In this document: positions 56,510 to 64,000 of the stretch, one piece after another
Position numbering within the stretch: the first letter of the stretch is position 1
Layout of the letters: each line of letters begins with the position of its first letter
NCBI RefSeq assembly: GCF_900110915.1
Contig: NZ_FOFG01000015.1
Location: 1 to 64,000 of the forward strand
Length of the DNA stretch: 64,000 nucleotides
DNA from: Faunimonas pinastri
GTDB lineage: Bacteria > Pseudomonadota > Alphaproteobacteria > Rhizobiales > Afifellaceae
Direction of reading: 5' to 3'
Notes under the pieces: generated by a model
What the model was told of the DNA's origin: nothing
The model's database searches: none
What the model saw: only the letters and a program-made list of their open reading frames with translations
Translations under genes and position numbers: made by a program

Positions 56510-57201
56510 ACCATCAGGTGACGGCGCACCTCCGGCCGGTCGAGATCGTCCGCCGCGCCGGAGAAAGCCACCTCGCCGCGATCCAGGATCACGACGCTGT
56601 CGGCCAGTTCGCGGGCGAAATCGAGATACTGCTCCACCAGCACGATCGCGAGCCCGGCCTGCTCCTTCAGGTAGACGATCGCGCGGCCGATATCCTTGAT
56701 GATGGAAGGCTGGATTCCCTCCGTCGGTTCGTCCAGGATCAAGAGCTTCGGCCGCGTCACCAGCGCCCGGCCGATGGCAAGCTGCTGCTGCTGGCCGCCG
56801 GAGAGATCGCCGCCGCGCCGGCCGAGCATATCCTTCAGCACCGGGAACAGCGTGAACACGTCATCCGGGATTGTCCGGTCGCGCCGCTTGAGAGGTGCGA
56901 AGCCTGTTTCGAGATTCTCGCGCACGCTCAAAAGCGGGAAAATCTCGCGACCCTGCGGCACATAGCCGATGCCGGCGCGAGCGCGTGAATAGGGCGCGGA
57001 GCGACCGAGCCTCTCGCCGTTGAGAACGATCTGACCGCCGGAAATCGGATGCTGGCCGGCGATCGCCCGGAGCAGGCTCGTCTTGCCGACCCCGTTGCGA
57101 CCGAGGACGCAGGTGACCTTGCCCGGCACGGCGGCGACGCTGACGTGTCTCAGCGCCTGCGCGGCCCCGTAATACAGGTCGATGGCTTCCACATTCAGCA
57201 T
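56506..57201 (-). CDS. urtE: Urea ABC transporter ATP-binding subunit UrtE
   Basis: One of two ATPases driving urea uptake (231 residues, LivF-like). Walker A GRNGVGKTS, Q-loop/PQG in GYVPQGREIFP, signature LSGGQQQQLAIGRALV and Walker B LLILDEPTEGIQPS; the TEGIQPS form is typical of UrtE. ATG 57201 starts four bases after the urtD stop and reads MLNVEAIDLYYG as in other UrtE; the ATG at 57225 would overlap urtD. Last gene of urtABCDE. Confidence 0.96.
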   Translation of the reverse strand: MLNVEAIDLYYGAAQALRHVSVAAVPGKVTCVLGRNGVGKTSLLRAIAGQHPISGGQIVLNGERLGRSAPYSRARAGIGYVPQGREIFPLLSVRENLETGFAPLKRRDRTIPDDVFTLFPVLKDMLGRRGGDLSGGQQQQLAIGRALVTRPKLLILDEPTEGIQPSIIKDIGRAIVYLKEQAGLAIVLVEQYLDFARELADSVVILDRGEVAFSGAADDLDRPEVRRHLMV

Positions 57202-57205
57202 GGCT

Positions 57206-57958
57206 TTACCGCCCGAGATAGACATCGATCACCTTCTGGTCGGCGCTGACATGGTCGAGCGATCCCTCGGCCAGCACCGATCCCTCATGCAGCACGGTTA
57301 CCTTGACGCCGAGATCGCGCACGAACGTCATGTCGTGCTCCACGACGACCACCGACCGCGTTTCGGCGATGCGGCGAAGCAGCGTCGCCGTCTGAACCGT
57401 TTCCTCGTCGGTCATGCCGGCGACGGGTTCGTCGACCAGCAGCAGCTTCGGGTCCTGCGCCAGAAGCATGCCGATCTCCAGCCATTGCTTCTGGCCGTGG
57501 CTGAGGCCGCCGGCGAGGCGGTTGCGGAGATGACCGAGTCGGGTCGTCTCCAGGATCTCGTCGATCCGCGCCTGCTCGCGCGCGTCTGTGTTGTGGAACA
57601 GGGCGGCAAAGACCGAGCGCTTGCCGGAAAGCGCGAGCTGGAGATTGTCCCAGACTGTGTGGCTCTCGAAGACGGTCGGCTTCTGGAACTTGCGGCCGAT
57701 GCCGAGCGAGGCGATGTCGGCCTCGTCGCGACGCGTCAGGTCGATATCGCCGCCGAAATAGACATCGCCGGTATCCGGCTTCGTCTTGCCGGTTATGACG
57801 TCCATCATCGTCGTCTTGCCGGCGCCGTTTGGCCCGATGATCGCCCGCATCTCGCCTTCCGCGATCACCAGCGAGAGGCCGCGCAGGGCCTTGAAGCCGT
57901 CGAAGGAGACGTTGACGTCATTGAGATAGAGCAGGTTGTTGTTAGCGCGTTCGCTCAT
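57206..57958 (-). CDS. urtD: Urea ABC transporter ATP-binding subunit UrtD
   Basis: LivG-like ATPase (250 residues). Walker A GPNGAGKTT, then GIGRKFQKPTVFESHTV, signature LSHGQKQWLEIGMLL and Walker B LLLVDEPVAGMTDEE, the last two being typical of UrtD. C-terminal VIDVYLGR is conserved. ATG 57958 gives MSERANNNLLYLNDVNVSFDG; the frame continues upstream only as a shadow of urtC. Four bases follow urtC. Confidence 0.96.
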   Translation of the reverse strand: MSERANNNLLYLNDVNVSFDGFKALRGLSLVIAEGEMRAIIGPNGAGKTTMMDVITGKTKPDTGDVYFGGDIDLTRRDEADIASLGIGRKFQKPTVFESHTVWDNLQLALSGKRSVFAALFHNTDAREQARIDEILETTRLGHLRNRLAGGLSHGQKQWLEIGMLLAQDPKLLLVDEPVAGMTDEETVQTATLLRRIAETRSVVVVEHDMTFVRDLGVKVTVLHEGSVLAEGSLDHVSADQKVIDVYLGR

Positions 57959-57962
57959 TGCC

Positions 57963-59156
57963 CTACTCCGCTGCGGCCGGTTCGTATTTGCTGCCGGCGG
58001 GCATATCCGGCGGCAGGCGAGGTTCGGCATCCGTGCCCGTCTCGGCAGACGACGAGGCCCGGCGCTGCCGCAGGCCCGACCAGCCGTGGGCGAGCGTGCC
58101 GATGATGCCGCGGGGCAGGAACAGCGTGACGGCGACGAAAAGTCCGCCGAGCACGAAGAGCCAGAGCTCGGGCAGCCAGCCGGTGAAGAAGCTCTTGCCG
58201 GCATTCACCAGCAGCGCGCCGACGATGGGTCCGATCAGCGTGGCGCGGCCGCCGACTGCGGTCCAAATCACGATCTCGATGGAGTTGGCCGGGGCGAATT
58301 CGCCGGGATTGATGATGCCGACCTGCGGCACGTAGAGCGCGCCCGCCACCCCCGCCATGCAGGCGGAAACCACGAAGGCGAAGAGCTTCACCCGCTCCGG
58401 CCGGTAGCCGAGGAAACGCGTCCGGCTTTCCGCGTCCCGCACCGCGATCAGGATCTTCCCGTATTTCGAGCGGATGATCGCCGACGTGACGAGCACGCCA
58501 AGGGCGAGCGCCACGGCGGAAGCGGCGAAGAGGACCGAGCGGGTCGCGTCGGACTGGATGTCGAAGCCCAGGATGTCCTTGAAGTCGGTCAGGCCGTTAT
58601 TGCCGCCGAAGCCCATGTCGTTGCGGAAGAAGGAGAGCAGCAGCGCGTAGGTCAGCGCCTGCGTGATGATGGAGAGGTAGACGCCGGTGACGCGGGACCG
58701 GAAGGCGAACCAGCCGAAGACGAAGGCGAGCAGGCCCGGAACCAGCAGCACCATGATTGCTGCGAACCAGAAATGGTCGAAGCCGTGCCAGAACCAGGGC
58801 AACGTCTTCCAGTTCAGAAACACCATGAAGTCCGGCAGCAGCGGATTGCCGTAGACGCCGCGCGAGCCGATCTGGCGCATCAGGTACATGCCCATCGCGT
58901 AGCCGCCGAGCGCGAAGAACGCGCCATGACCGAGCGAGAGAATGCCGCAATAACCCCAGACGAGGTTCAGCGCGACCGCGAGGAGCGCATAGGTCAGGTA
59001 TTTGCCGAAGAGCGACACGGTGAACGTGGAAAGGTGCAGCGCGCTGCCTGGCGGCGTCAGGAGGTTCAGCGCGGGAACGACGGCGGCCAGGACCAGCAGC
59101 GCGAGGATCGCCAGCGAGGCCTGACGGTCGAGGGCGCGGAGGAAGAAGTGGCTCAT
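57963..59156 (-). CDS. urtC: Urea ABC transporter permease UrtC
   Basis: Inner-membrane permease (397 residues, LivM-like) with about nine or ten hydrophobic helices. Conserved NLVWGYCGILSLGHGAFFALGGYAMGMY (part shown), the segment VTGVYLSIITQALTYA and GIINPGEFAPANSIEIVIW are typical of UrtC. The ATG overlaps the urtB stop (ATGA). A polar C-terminal tail of about 45 residues lies in the cytoplasm. Confidence 0.95.
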   Translation of the reverse strand: MSHFFLRALDRQASLAILALLVLAAVVPALNLLTPPGSALHLSTFTVSLFGKYLTYALLAVALNLVWGYCGILSLGHGAFFALGGYAMGMYLMRQIGSRGVYGNPLLPDFMVFLNWKTLPWFWHGFDHFWFAAIMVLLVPGLLAFVFGWFAFRSRVTGVYLSIITQALTYALLLSFFRNDMGFGGNNGLTDFKDILGFDIQSDATRSVLFAASAVALALGVLVTSAIIRSKYGKILIAVRDAESRTRFLGYRPERVKLFAFVVSACMAGVAGALYVPQVGIINPGEFAPANSIEIVIWTAVGGRATLIGPIVGALLVNAGKSFFTGWLPELWLFVLGGLFVAVTLFLPRGIIGTLAHGWSGLRQRRASSSAETGTDAEPRLPPDMPAGSKYEPAAAE

Positions 59157-60775
59157 TGTTCCACCGCCCGGCCCTTCAGCGCGAACAGGCCGCGCGGGCG
59201 CTTCTGGATGAAGAGGATGATCAGGACGAGCACCAGGATCTTGGCAAGCACCGCGCCGGCATAGGGTTCGAGGAACTTGTTGAGAACGCCGAGCGACAAC
59301 GCGCCGACCAACGTACCCCAGAGATTGCCGACCCCGCCGAAGACCACGACCATGAAGCTGTCGATGATGTAGCTTTGTCCGAGATTGGGCGACACGTTGT
59401 CGATCTGCGACAGCGCCACGCCGGCGATACCGGCAACGCCGGAGCCGAGCGCGAAGGTGAAGGCATCGACCCACGGAGTGCGGATGCCCATCGAGGCGGC
59501 CATGCGCCGGTTCTGCGTCACCGCCCGCATCTGCAAGCCGAAGGACGTGGCGCGCAGGAGAACGTTCAGCAGGACGAACACGGCCAGCGCGAAGACGAGG
59601 ATCCAGAGGCGGCTGTAGGTGATCGTGAGATGGTCGACATCGAACGCGCCCGACATCCAGGCGGGCGCGCCGACCTGCCGGTTGTTCGGGCCGAAGATCG
59701 AGCGGACCGCCTGTTGCAGGATGAGGGACAGGCCCCAGGTCGCGAGCAGGGTTTCCAGCGGCCGGCCATAGAGCCAGCGGATGATGGTGCGCTCGATGAC
59801 GAGGCCGATCGCGCCGGCGACGATGAAGGCCAGTGGCAGCGCGATGGCGAGCGAATAGTCGAAAAGCCCGGGCGCGGAGGTGCGTATCGCTTCCTGCACC
59901 ACATAGGTCGTGTAGGCGCCGAGCATCACCATCTCGCCATGCGCCATGTTGATGACGCCCATGACGCCGAAGGTGATGGCGAGACCGATGGCCGCGAGCA
60001 GCAGCACGGAGCCGAGCGACAGGCCGTAGAGCACGTTCTGCCCGGCGTTCCAGAAGGCAAGATCGCGCTGGATGCCGGCGATGGCCTTTGCGGCGGCCGT
60101 CCGGAGATCGCCCTGCGCGGAGGATTGGACGGCGTTCAGCACCTTCAGCGCGTCGTCGTTGCCGAGAGCCGCGATGCGCTGGACGGCCTCGATCTTTTCC
60201 GCTTCCGGATGCTGTGAATTGAGGATCGCCGCTGCCCGCGCGTTCTCCATGGCGTCGCGCACCTGCGCGTCGGTTTCCTTGGCGATGGCGGTGTCGAGGA
60301 TCTCCAGCGCATCCGCGTCGCGGGCCTGGAACACGGCGTTTGCGGCCGACAGCCGCGTGTTCCGGTCGGGGCTCATCAGCGTCAGCGTGCCGATGGCGGA
60401 CCGGACCACCCGGCGAAGCTTGTTGTTGACGCGCACCTTCTCCAGTTCGGAGCTCTTGGCGGTGCCGAGGTCGGCGCCCGTGATCGGATCGGTCAGCGCG
60501 AGATCGCTGCCCTTGCGCCTGGCGATCACCACGGACTTGTCGGACTTGCGCGCGTAGAGATCGCCGTCGCCGAGCGCCTGGATGACCGGCGCGGCGCGGC
60601 TGTCTCCGGTCGCGGTGATCGCGTTCACCGCCTGCTCCGTCTGGTCGTAGCCGCCCTGCCCCAGCGCGGCCACCAGCGGCGCGAGGTCCGTCGCGGCCTG
60701 GGCCGGCGAGAACAGCCTCCCCCCGAGAACGAGGACGAGACCGAGAAGCAGGACGATGCGGGTGATCGGGGTCAT
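59153..60775 (-). CDS. urtB: Urea ABC transporter permease UrtB
   Basis: Inner-membrane permease (540 residues). It has a signal-like N-terminus followed by an extracytoplasmic region of about 230 residues with HEAT-like helical repeats (AVNAITATGDSRAAPVIQAL), then the LivH-type membrane domain from about 245 with GLAITFGVMGVINMAHGEMVMLGAYTTYV (part shown), GLVIERTIIRWLYGRPLETL and GVALSQIDNVSPNLGQSYI. The extension is normal for UrtB. 64 bases follow urtA. Confidence 0.95.
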   Translation of the reverse strand: MTPITRIVLLLGLVLVLGGRLFSPAQAATDLAPLVAALGQGGYDQTEQAVNAITATGDSRAAPVIQALGDGDLYARKSDKSVVIARRKGSDLALTDPITGADLGTAKSSELEKVRVNNKLRRVVRSAIGTLTLMSPDRNTRLSAANAVFQARDADALEILDTAIAKETDAQVRDAMENARAAAILNSQHPEAEKIEAVQRIAALGNDDALKVLNAVQSSAQGDLRTAAAKAIAGIQRDLAFWNAGQNVLYGLSLGSVLLLAAIGLAITFGVMGVINMAHGEMVMLGAYTTYVVQEAIRTSAPGLFDYSLAIALPLAFIVAGAIGLVIERTIIRWLYGRPLETLLATWGLSLILQQAVRSIFGPNNRQVGAPAWMSGAFDVDHLTITYSRLWILVFALAVFVLLNVLLRATSFGLQMRAVTQNRRMAASMGIRTPWVDAFTFALGSGVAGIAGVALSQIDNVSPNLGQSYIIDSFMVVVFGGVGNLWGTLVGALSLGVLNKFLEPYAGAVLAKILVLVLIILFIQKRPRGLFALKGRAVEQ

Positions 60776-60839
60776 GACGCGTTCCGCTGGCTCAGGAAAG
60801 AGGCTGCGGGCGGGTGCCCGCAGCCGGGTTTGCGCGAGG

Positions 60840-62165
60840 TCAGGAGCCCTTGCCGCCGCATTTGCCGGTCGCGACGTTGAAGTTGCCGCACGACATCGGC
60901 TTGCGCCAATCGGAGATCAGGTTCTTGGAGTCCGGCAGGTAATCGGACCAGGCGTCGCCCACGACTTCACCCTTGGTCTGCCAGACGACATCGAACTGTC
61001 CGTTGTCCTGGATTTCGCCGATGAGAACCGGCTTGGTCAGGTGATGGTTCGGCATCATGGTGGCGTAGCCGCCGGTCAGGTTCGGCACGGTCACGCCGAC
61101 CATGGCATCGATCACCGCGTCCTGGTTGGTGGTGCCGGCCTTCTCGACCGCCTTGACCCACATGTTGAAGCCGATATAGGCGGCTTCCATCGGATCGTTG
61201 GTGGTGCGCTTGTCGTTCTTGATGAACTTGTGCCACTCGTCGATGAACGCCTTGTTCTCCGGCGTGTCGACGCTCTCGAAGTAGTTCCAGGCGGCGAGAT
61301 GGCCGACCAGGGGACCGGTGTCGAGACCGGCAAGCTCTTCCTCGCCGACGGAGAAGGCCACGACCGGCGTGTCTTCCGCCTTCACGCCCTGGTTCGCCAG
61401 TTCCTTGTAGAAGGGAACGTTGGCATCGCCGTTGATGGTGGAGACGACGGCGGTCTTGGCGCCCGATGCGCCGAAGCTCTTGATCTTGGAGACTTCCGTC
61501 TGCCAGTCGGAGAAGCCAAAGGGCGTGTAGTTGACGATGATGTCTTCCGGCTTAACGCCCTTGGATTGCAGGTACGCCTGCAGGATCTTGTTGGTCGTGC
61601 GGGGATAGACGTAGTCGGTGCCTTCCAGCACCCAGCGCTTCACGCCTTCCTCGTTCATGAGGTAGTCGACGGCCGGGATCGCCTGCTGGTTCGGCGCGGC
61701 GCCGGTATAGAAGACGTTGCGCGAGCTCTCCTCGCCTTCGTACTGCACGGGATAGAACAGGATGCTGTCCAGTTCCTCGAAGACCGGCAGCACGGACTTG
61801 CGCGACGAGGAGGTCCAGCAGCCGAACACGGCGGCGACCTTGTCCTGGCTGATCAGCTGACGGGCCTTCTCCGCGAAAAGCGGCCAGTCGGAAGCCGGAT
61901 CGACGACGACCGGCTCCAGTTTCTTGCCGAGGAGACCGCCCTTCTTGTTCTGCTCGTCGATGAGCATGAGCATGACGTCTTTCAGCGTCGTCTCCGAAAT
62001 CGCCATCGTGCCCGAGAGCGAATGCAGCACGCCGACCTTGATCGTGTCGTCGGCGGCCAAGGCGCGCGTGGCCGTGCCCGCCATCAGGCCGGCAATGGCA
62101 AGGGCGCCCAGAATGCGGCCTGCGCCGATCCCGCGCCTGAAGTTGTTCAATCCCCCGGAAAACAT
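60840..62165 (-). CDS. urtA: Urea ABC transporter substrate-binding protein UrtA
   Basis: Periplasmic urea-binding protein (441 residues). ATG 62165 has GAGGAGG six bases upstream and gives a signal peptide ending RALAADD. Mature motifs: KVGVLHSLSGTMAISE, VFGCWTSSSRKSVLPVFE, LFYPVQYEGEESS and DYVYPRTTNKILQAYL are those of UrtA/AmiC-type receptors; C-terminal cysteines lie in MSCGNFNVATGKCGGKGS. First gene of the operon, the intergenic gap to urtB suggesting differential expression of the receptor. Confidence 0.96.
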   Translation of the reverse strand: MFSGGLNNFRRGIGAGRILGALAIAGLMAGTATRALAADDTIKVGVLHSLSGTMAISETTLKDVMLMLIDEQNKKGGLLGKKLEPVVVDPASDWPLFAEKARQLISQDKVAAVFGCWTSSSRKSVLPVFEELDSILFYPVQYEGEESSRNVFYTGAAPNQQAIPAVDYLMNEEGVKRWVLEGTDYVYPRTTNKILQAYLQSKGVKPEDIIVNYTPFGFSDWQTEVSKIKSFGASGAKTAVVSTINGDANVPFYKELANQGVKAEDTPVVAFSVGEEELAGLDTGPLVGHLAAWNYFESVDTPENKAFIDEWHKFIKNDKRTTNDPMEAAYIGFNMWVKAVEKAGTTNQDAVIDAMVGVTVPNLTGGYATMMPNHHLTKPVLIGEIQDNGQFDVVWQTKGEVVGDAWSDYLPDSKNLISDWRKPMSCGNFNVATGKCGGKGS

Positions 62166-62375
62166 GATGCCCCTCCTCGAAATCCAGCGAGCGGCAGCCT
62201 CTCGGGGCGCCGCTTGGGGATCAGTGTGGAGCGGATCCTGCGGTGCAGCATATACGTCGATTAACGTAGGCCCGGACGCGCCGGACGGGCGCTTAGGCGT
62301 TTGCGCCGCAAGGACCGCGCGATAGAGTGCGCGAGCGGCACGGGCTCGCCTCCGCACGAAATCACACGGAACGTC
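62166..62375. promoter_or_regulatory. Divergent region between urtA and the NCS1-like sensor gene
   Basis: 210 bases containing the promoters of urtABCDE and of the divergent membrane protein. An NtrC or sigma-54 site would be expected from physiology, but I found no convincing GG-N10-GC promoter by eye. No ORF of note. Confidence 0.35.
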
Positions 62376-64000
62376 ATGGCAGGACGCCAGCGCATTCTTC
62401 CGGTCCGGCGGGACTATAATCGCTGGGTCGCCAACCAGACGCTGGAGGATTACGCGCTTCGCTTCACCGCCAAGAGCGCGCGTCGCTGGTCGCCTTTCCG
62501 CGTCGGGCAGACTGCCATGGGCGCCATCTCGTTTCTGGCGCTGGAAGCGATCGGCGGCACCGTCACGTTGACCTGCGGGTCGACCAACACCATCGCGGCG
62601 ATCCTCGTCGTCAGCGTGATCCTGTTCGTCACCGGCCTGCCGATCAGCCGTTATGCCGCGCGCTACGGCGTCGATATAGACCTGCTGACGCGCGGCGCGG
62701 GCTTCGGCTACATCGGCTCCACGGTCACCTCGCTGATCTATGCGAGCTTCACCTTCATCCTCTTCGCCATCGAGGCCTCCATCATGGCCTCGGCACTGCA
62801 GCTCTGCTTCGGCGTACCGCTGGCGCTCGGCTATATCGTGAGCTCGCTGGCGGTGATCCCGCTCGTGATCTACGGCATCACCGTAATCAGCCGCTTCCAG
62901 CTCTGGACGCAGCCCTTCTGGATCGTGCTGAACGTCCTGCCCTTCGCCTTCATCGCGCTTCACGACTGGCCGGCGGTGGTGGCGTGGACGCGGTTCGGCG
63001 GGACGGAAGGGTTTTCGGCTGGCGGCTTTGACCTCCTGCGTTTCGGAGCGGCCGCGTCGGTCATCTTCGCGCTTTTTCCGCAGATCGGCGAACAGGCCGA
63101 TTTTCTCCGCTTCCTCCCCGCGCGAAAGAAGAAGCGGGACCCGCGCTGGACGGCGGCGCTGATGATCGGCGGCCCCGGCTGGATCGTGCTGGGTGCGCCG
63201 AAGCTCCTGGCCGGATCGTTCCTCGCGGTGCTGGCGCTCCGGGCCGGCGTGCCGCCCATGCATGCGGGCGAACCCGCAGAGATGTATCGGGTGGCCTTCG
63301 AATACGTCATCCCGTCCGCCCGCGCGGCGACGATCCTGACCGTCGGCTTCGTCGTGATCTCGCAGCTCAAGATCAACGTGATGAACGCCTATGCCGGTTC
63401 GCTCGCCTGGTCGAACTTCTTCTCCCGGCTGACGCACAGCCATCCCGGCCGCGTCGTCTGGCTGGTCTTCAACGTCACCATCGCCTTGCTGCTGATGGAG
63501 CTCGGCATCTATGGCGCGCTGGAGCGGACGCTCAGCCTCTTCGCCATCGTGGCGGTCGCGTGGCTCGCCGCCGTGTCATCCGATCTGGCGATCAACAAGC
63601 GGCTCGGGCTCAGCCCGCCCGGCATCGAGTTCAAGCGGGCGCATCTCTACGACATCAACCCGGTCGGCGTCGGCTCCATGCTGGCGGCGACGGCGGCGGC
63701 ACTGGTTACCTTCTCCGGCTGGCTCGGCCCCTTGCCGCAGGCGCTCTCGCCCTTCGTGGCGCTCGTCGTCGCCCTTATCCTGGCGCCGGTGATCGCGTGG
63801 GCGACCGGCGGCCGCTTCTATCTGGCACGCAAGCCGAGGGCGCAATGGGCGACGCTGACGGAGATCCAGTGCAGCATTTGCGAGCATCATTTCGAGCCGG
63901 AGGACATGGCGTTCTGCCCCGCGTATTCCGGGCCGATCTGCTCGCTCTGCTGCTCGCTGGATGCGCGCTGCCACGATCTCTGCAAACCGCAGGCGCGGAT
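62376..64000 (+). CDS. NCS1-transporter-like membrane protein with Cys-rich C-terminal segment, truncated by window end
   Basis: No stop occurs before the window ends; 541 codons are visible. A hydrophilic N-terminus (RDYNRWVANQTLEDYALRF) leads into about 12 hydrophobic helices (residues 45-500) resembling nucleobase:cation symporters of the NCS1 family, e.g. NVMNAYAGSLAWSNFFSRLT. After the last helix come eight cysteines in CSIC...FC...ICSLCC...RC...LC (residues 504-536), a possible metal-binding knuckle. Proteins of this layout next to urt operons usually continue into histidine-kinase domains, so I infer a transporter-derived sensor rather than a simple permease. Divergent from urtA; ACGGA precedes ATG 62376. 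Confidence 0.75.
   Translation, partial: MAGRQRILPVRRDYNRWVANQTLEDYALRFTAKSARRWSPFRVGQTAMGAISFLALEAIGGTVTLTCGSTNTIAAILVVSVILFVTGLPISRYAARYGVDIDLLTRGAGFGYIGSTVTSLIYASFTFILFAIEASIMASALQLCFGVPLALGYIVSSLAVIPLVIYGITVISRFQLWTQPFWIVLNVLPFAFIALHDWPAVVAWTRFGGTEGFSAGGFDLLRFGAAASVIFALFPQIGEQADFLRFLPARKKKRDPRWTAALMIGGPGWIVLGAPKLLAGSFLAVLALRAGVPPMHAGEPAEMYRVAFEYVIPSARAATILTVGFVVISQLKINVMNAYAGSLAWSNFFSRLTHSHPGRVVWLVFNVTIALLLMELGIYGALERTLSLFAIVAVAWLAAVSSDLAINKRLGLSPPGIEFKRAHLYDINPVGVGSMLAATAAALVTFSGWLGPLPQALSPFVALVVALILAPVIAWATGGRFYLARKPRAQWATLTEIQCSICEHHFEPEDMAFCPAYSGPICSLCCSLDARCHDLCKPQAR

Noticed and set aside
62340-63443. Upstream extension of the urtA reading frame (to 63443) as an 867-residue protein
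   Set aside because: The signal peptide and ribosome-binding site place the start at 62165; the extension is antisense to the NCS1-like gene.

Overview
The window is GC-rich chromosomal DNA of an alphaproteobacterium. Gene content and order (tRNA-Ser, rlpA, dacF, tmk, holB, metG, tatD; mazG, hflX, hfq, dat, ntrXYCB, dusB, ispDF, pncC, lipA, lpd, pdhCBA, eno, kdsA, pyrG, secG, tpiA, ppiD) are those of the order Hyphomicrobiales (Rhizobiales). An Aurantimonadaceae-like member is a guess; the sequence alone does not fix the family.

Region 1 (1-2.94 kb) is mobile DNA: the right end of an IS3-family element, the remnant of an IS1182-type transposase beside it, and a tyrosine integrase pointing away from the 3' end of a tRNA-Ser(UGA) gene. 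This looks like the tRNA-side end of an integrated element extending left of the window.

Region 2 (3.2-44.9 kb) is conserved core. It covers cell-wall proteins (rlpA, dacF), nucleotide and replication genes (tmk, holB), metG, tatD and quality-control hydrolases, a nitrogen-regulation block (ntrB-ntrC-ntrY-ntrX with dusB upstream and dat-hfq-hflX downstream), ispDF, lipoate synthesis, the pyruvate dehydrogenase complex with its E3, enolase, queF, kdsA, pyrG, secG, tpiA, ppiD and trpE. Several strong intrinsic terminators separate the transcription units.

Region 3 (45.0-56.5 kb) is the most unusual part: a compact purine cluster. A minus-strand operon purF-purD-purN-purL-purM faces a plus-strand purC-purE fusion across a shared bidirectional terminator, and guaB diverges from purF. 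The enzymes are not the usual rhizobial set. PurL is the single-chain ~1270-residue form, with no PurS/PurQ here. PurC and PurE are fused in the same order, and with the same signature motifs, as animal PAICS. PurM, PurN and GuaB look divergent. Together they cover the steps from PRPP to SAICAR plus IMP to XMP. The cluster lies directly after a stand-alone trpE, where I would expect trpG/trpD/trpC, which suggests a laterally acquired or relocated block.

Region 4 (56.5-64.0 kb) is a complete urea ABC transporter operon urtABCDE (minus strand). A divergent gene runs off the right edge. It encodes an NCS1 nucleobase-transporter-like membrane domain followed by an eight-cysteine segment, and is probably the sensor half of a large signalling protein that controls urea or nucleobase nitrogen uptake. 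With ntrBC and ntrYX this makes the window rich in nitrogen-economy functions.
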